From Gammaproteobacteria bacterium (lineage in GTDB: Bacteria > Pseudomonadota > Gammaproteobacteria > Steroidobacterales > BM003), in the NCBI GenBank assembly GCA_026193125.1, contig JAPHSC010000319.1, positions 1 through 8,901 on the forward strand: DNA of 8,901 nt, read 5' to 3'. Every line of letters starts with the position of its first letter. Positions within the stretch are counted from its first letter, which is position 1. The notes beneath the pieces are model-generated. The model made no database searches, was not told the origin of the DNA, and was given only the letters and a program-made list of their open reading frames with translations. The position numbers were made by a program, and so were the translations under genes. Of the stretch, positions 8,154-8,901 are shown in pieces.

Positions 8154-8885
8154 CTATTGCAGCAACTCGCCGCGCAAAAATCGCCGTGCCTCATCGGTTG
8201 TGGGGCGGTCAAAAAATTGCCCGGCCGGACTATGCTCCAGCAGGCGTCCCTTATGCAAAAACAACACATCGCCAGCCAGGCGCCTGGCCTGCAAAATGTC
8301 ATGGGTGGTCATGATGATCCTGGTGCCCTGTAGATCGGCATCTTTAATCATCGACTCCACCGCAGCGGTGGCCCCTGGATCCAGATTCGACGTCGGCTCA
8401 TCCAGCAGCATAACCCTGGGCATGAGCACCCGGGCCCGGGCGATGCTCAAGCGTTGTTGTTCGCCTCCAGACAGAGTGCGCGCCGAATGTTCCGCCAGGC
8501 CAGACAGACCGGCTTCAGCCAGCGCCATGTCTATGCGCGCCTGTCTTTGCTCTCCGCGCACACCCATGATGCCCAGCACATGACCGATGTTGTCGGCCAC
8601 GGAGCGCCTGAGCAGTACCGTCTTTTGGAACACCATGGCCAAGCCACGACCCGCCTGCGCCGGTGTCTGCCCTCCCCAACGGATCATGCCGGACTGTGGC
8701 GTAAGCAAGCCCTGACACAGACGCAGAAGAAGACTCTTCCCCGCACCATTGGGCCCGAGTATTACTGTGCGTAATCCATTTTCCAGCCGAAAGTTGAGCT
8801 TGACCAGCAATTCCTTGCCCTGGGCGCTATGACACAGGTCCGTCACTTCCAACGGCAGGAGGGATGGCTGGTCGGCGTTATCCAT
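8154..8885 (-). CDS. tupC: Tungstate ABC transporter ATP-binding protein
   Basis: 243-residue ABC ATPase driving oxyanion import from the inner face of the membrane. Walker A GPNGAGKS (44-51), Q-loop Gln87 (MVFQK), signature LSGGEQQR (138-145), Walker B VMLLDEP (158-164), D-loop SNLDP and switch His195 (TTHD) are all present, so the ATPase should be active. It is shorter than ModC, which carries a C-terminal TOBE molybdate-sensing domain; none is present here, consistent with TupC. The assignment to tungstate rests on the adjacent tupA. The start at 8885 follows a weak GGCGGG site, and the frame of an upstream gene probably ends inside it at 8878. Fourteen bases separate it from tupA. Confidence 0.9.
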   Translation of the reverse strand: MDNADQPSLLPLEVTDLCHSAQGKELLVKLNFRLENGLRTVILGPNGAGKSLLLRLCQGLLTPQSGMIRWGGQTPAQAGRGLAMVFQKTVLLRRSVADNIGHVLGIMGVRGEQRQARIDMALAEAGLSGLAEHSARTLSGGEQQRLSIARARVLMPRVMLLDEPTSNLDPGATAAVESMIKDADLQGTRIIMTTHDILQARRLAGDVLFLHKGRLLEHSPAGQFFDRPTTDEARRFLRGELLQ

Positions 8886-8901
8886 AACGTTTGCCCGCCG
8901 C
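8878..8901 (-). CDS. tupB: Possible C-terminal tail of the tungstate permease, cut by the window edge
   Basis: One minus-strand frame from the right edge reads AAGKRYG and stops at TAA 8880-8878, overlapping the tupC start by 8 bp. Such an overlap is common within transporter operons, and a basic tail suits the cytoplasmic end of a permease. Only seven codons are visible, so the identity rests on the expectation that tupA and tupC need a TupB partner not found elsewhere in the window. Confidence 0.3.
   Translation of the reverse strand, partial: AAGKRYG

Overview
The window is dense, GC-rich bacterial DNA, and the gene content suggests a gammaproteobacterium. Support comes from a hemB-aroE pair, a metal-site variant of HemB of the Mg-dependent/zinc-independent type, ATGA-type start/stop overlaps and Shine-Dalgarno sites. 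The lineage is inference; no rRNA or other marker is present.

Layout, left to right. (1) Positions 1-447, minus strand: a small exported protein rich in Cys, His and Met. Its C-terminal part is an 87-bp (29-residue) tandem repeat. One base is missing from one repeat copy, which closes the frame at 130; the other copy and the rest of the repeat frame stay open to the window edge. (2) 448-807: a 360-bp divergent intergenic region with several inverted repeats, a candidate extended -10 for the left gene, and a perfect 9-bp hairpin plus an AT-rich leader ahead of hemB. (3) 808-2660, plus strand: hemB (tetrapyrrole synthesis) and aroE (shikimate pathway), overlapping by ATGA. (4) 2657-8901, minus strand: one long compact operon read right to left. 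The order is a probable tupB tail (edge), tupC, tupA, mobA, moeA, moaB, a BNR/Asp-box beta-propeller gene, yqeC, and a moaD-like gene. aroE and moaD converge and share a palindromic CTAG that holds both stop codons.

The minus-strand operon reads as a molybdenum/tungsten cofactor supply line. TupA and TupC (with a permease off the edge) bring in tungstate. MoaB and MoeA are expected to activate molybdopterin and insert the metal. MobA adds GMP. A MoaD-like protein ending in Gly-Gly would carry or donate sulfur. Two members are unexpected: YqeC, known from selenium-dependent molybdenum hydroxylase maturation, and a cytoplasmic six-Asp-box propeller of unknown job. Both sit inside the translationally coupled chain moaB > propeller > yqeC > moaD. 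This three-gene tail is the best candidate here for an undescribed part of a metal cofactor pathway. No target enzyme (aldehyde oxidoreductase, formate dehydrogenase, hydroxylase) lies in the window.
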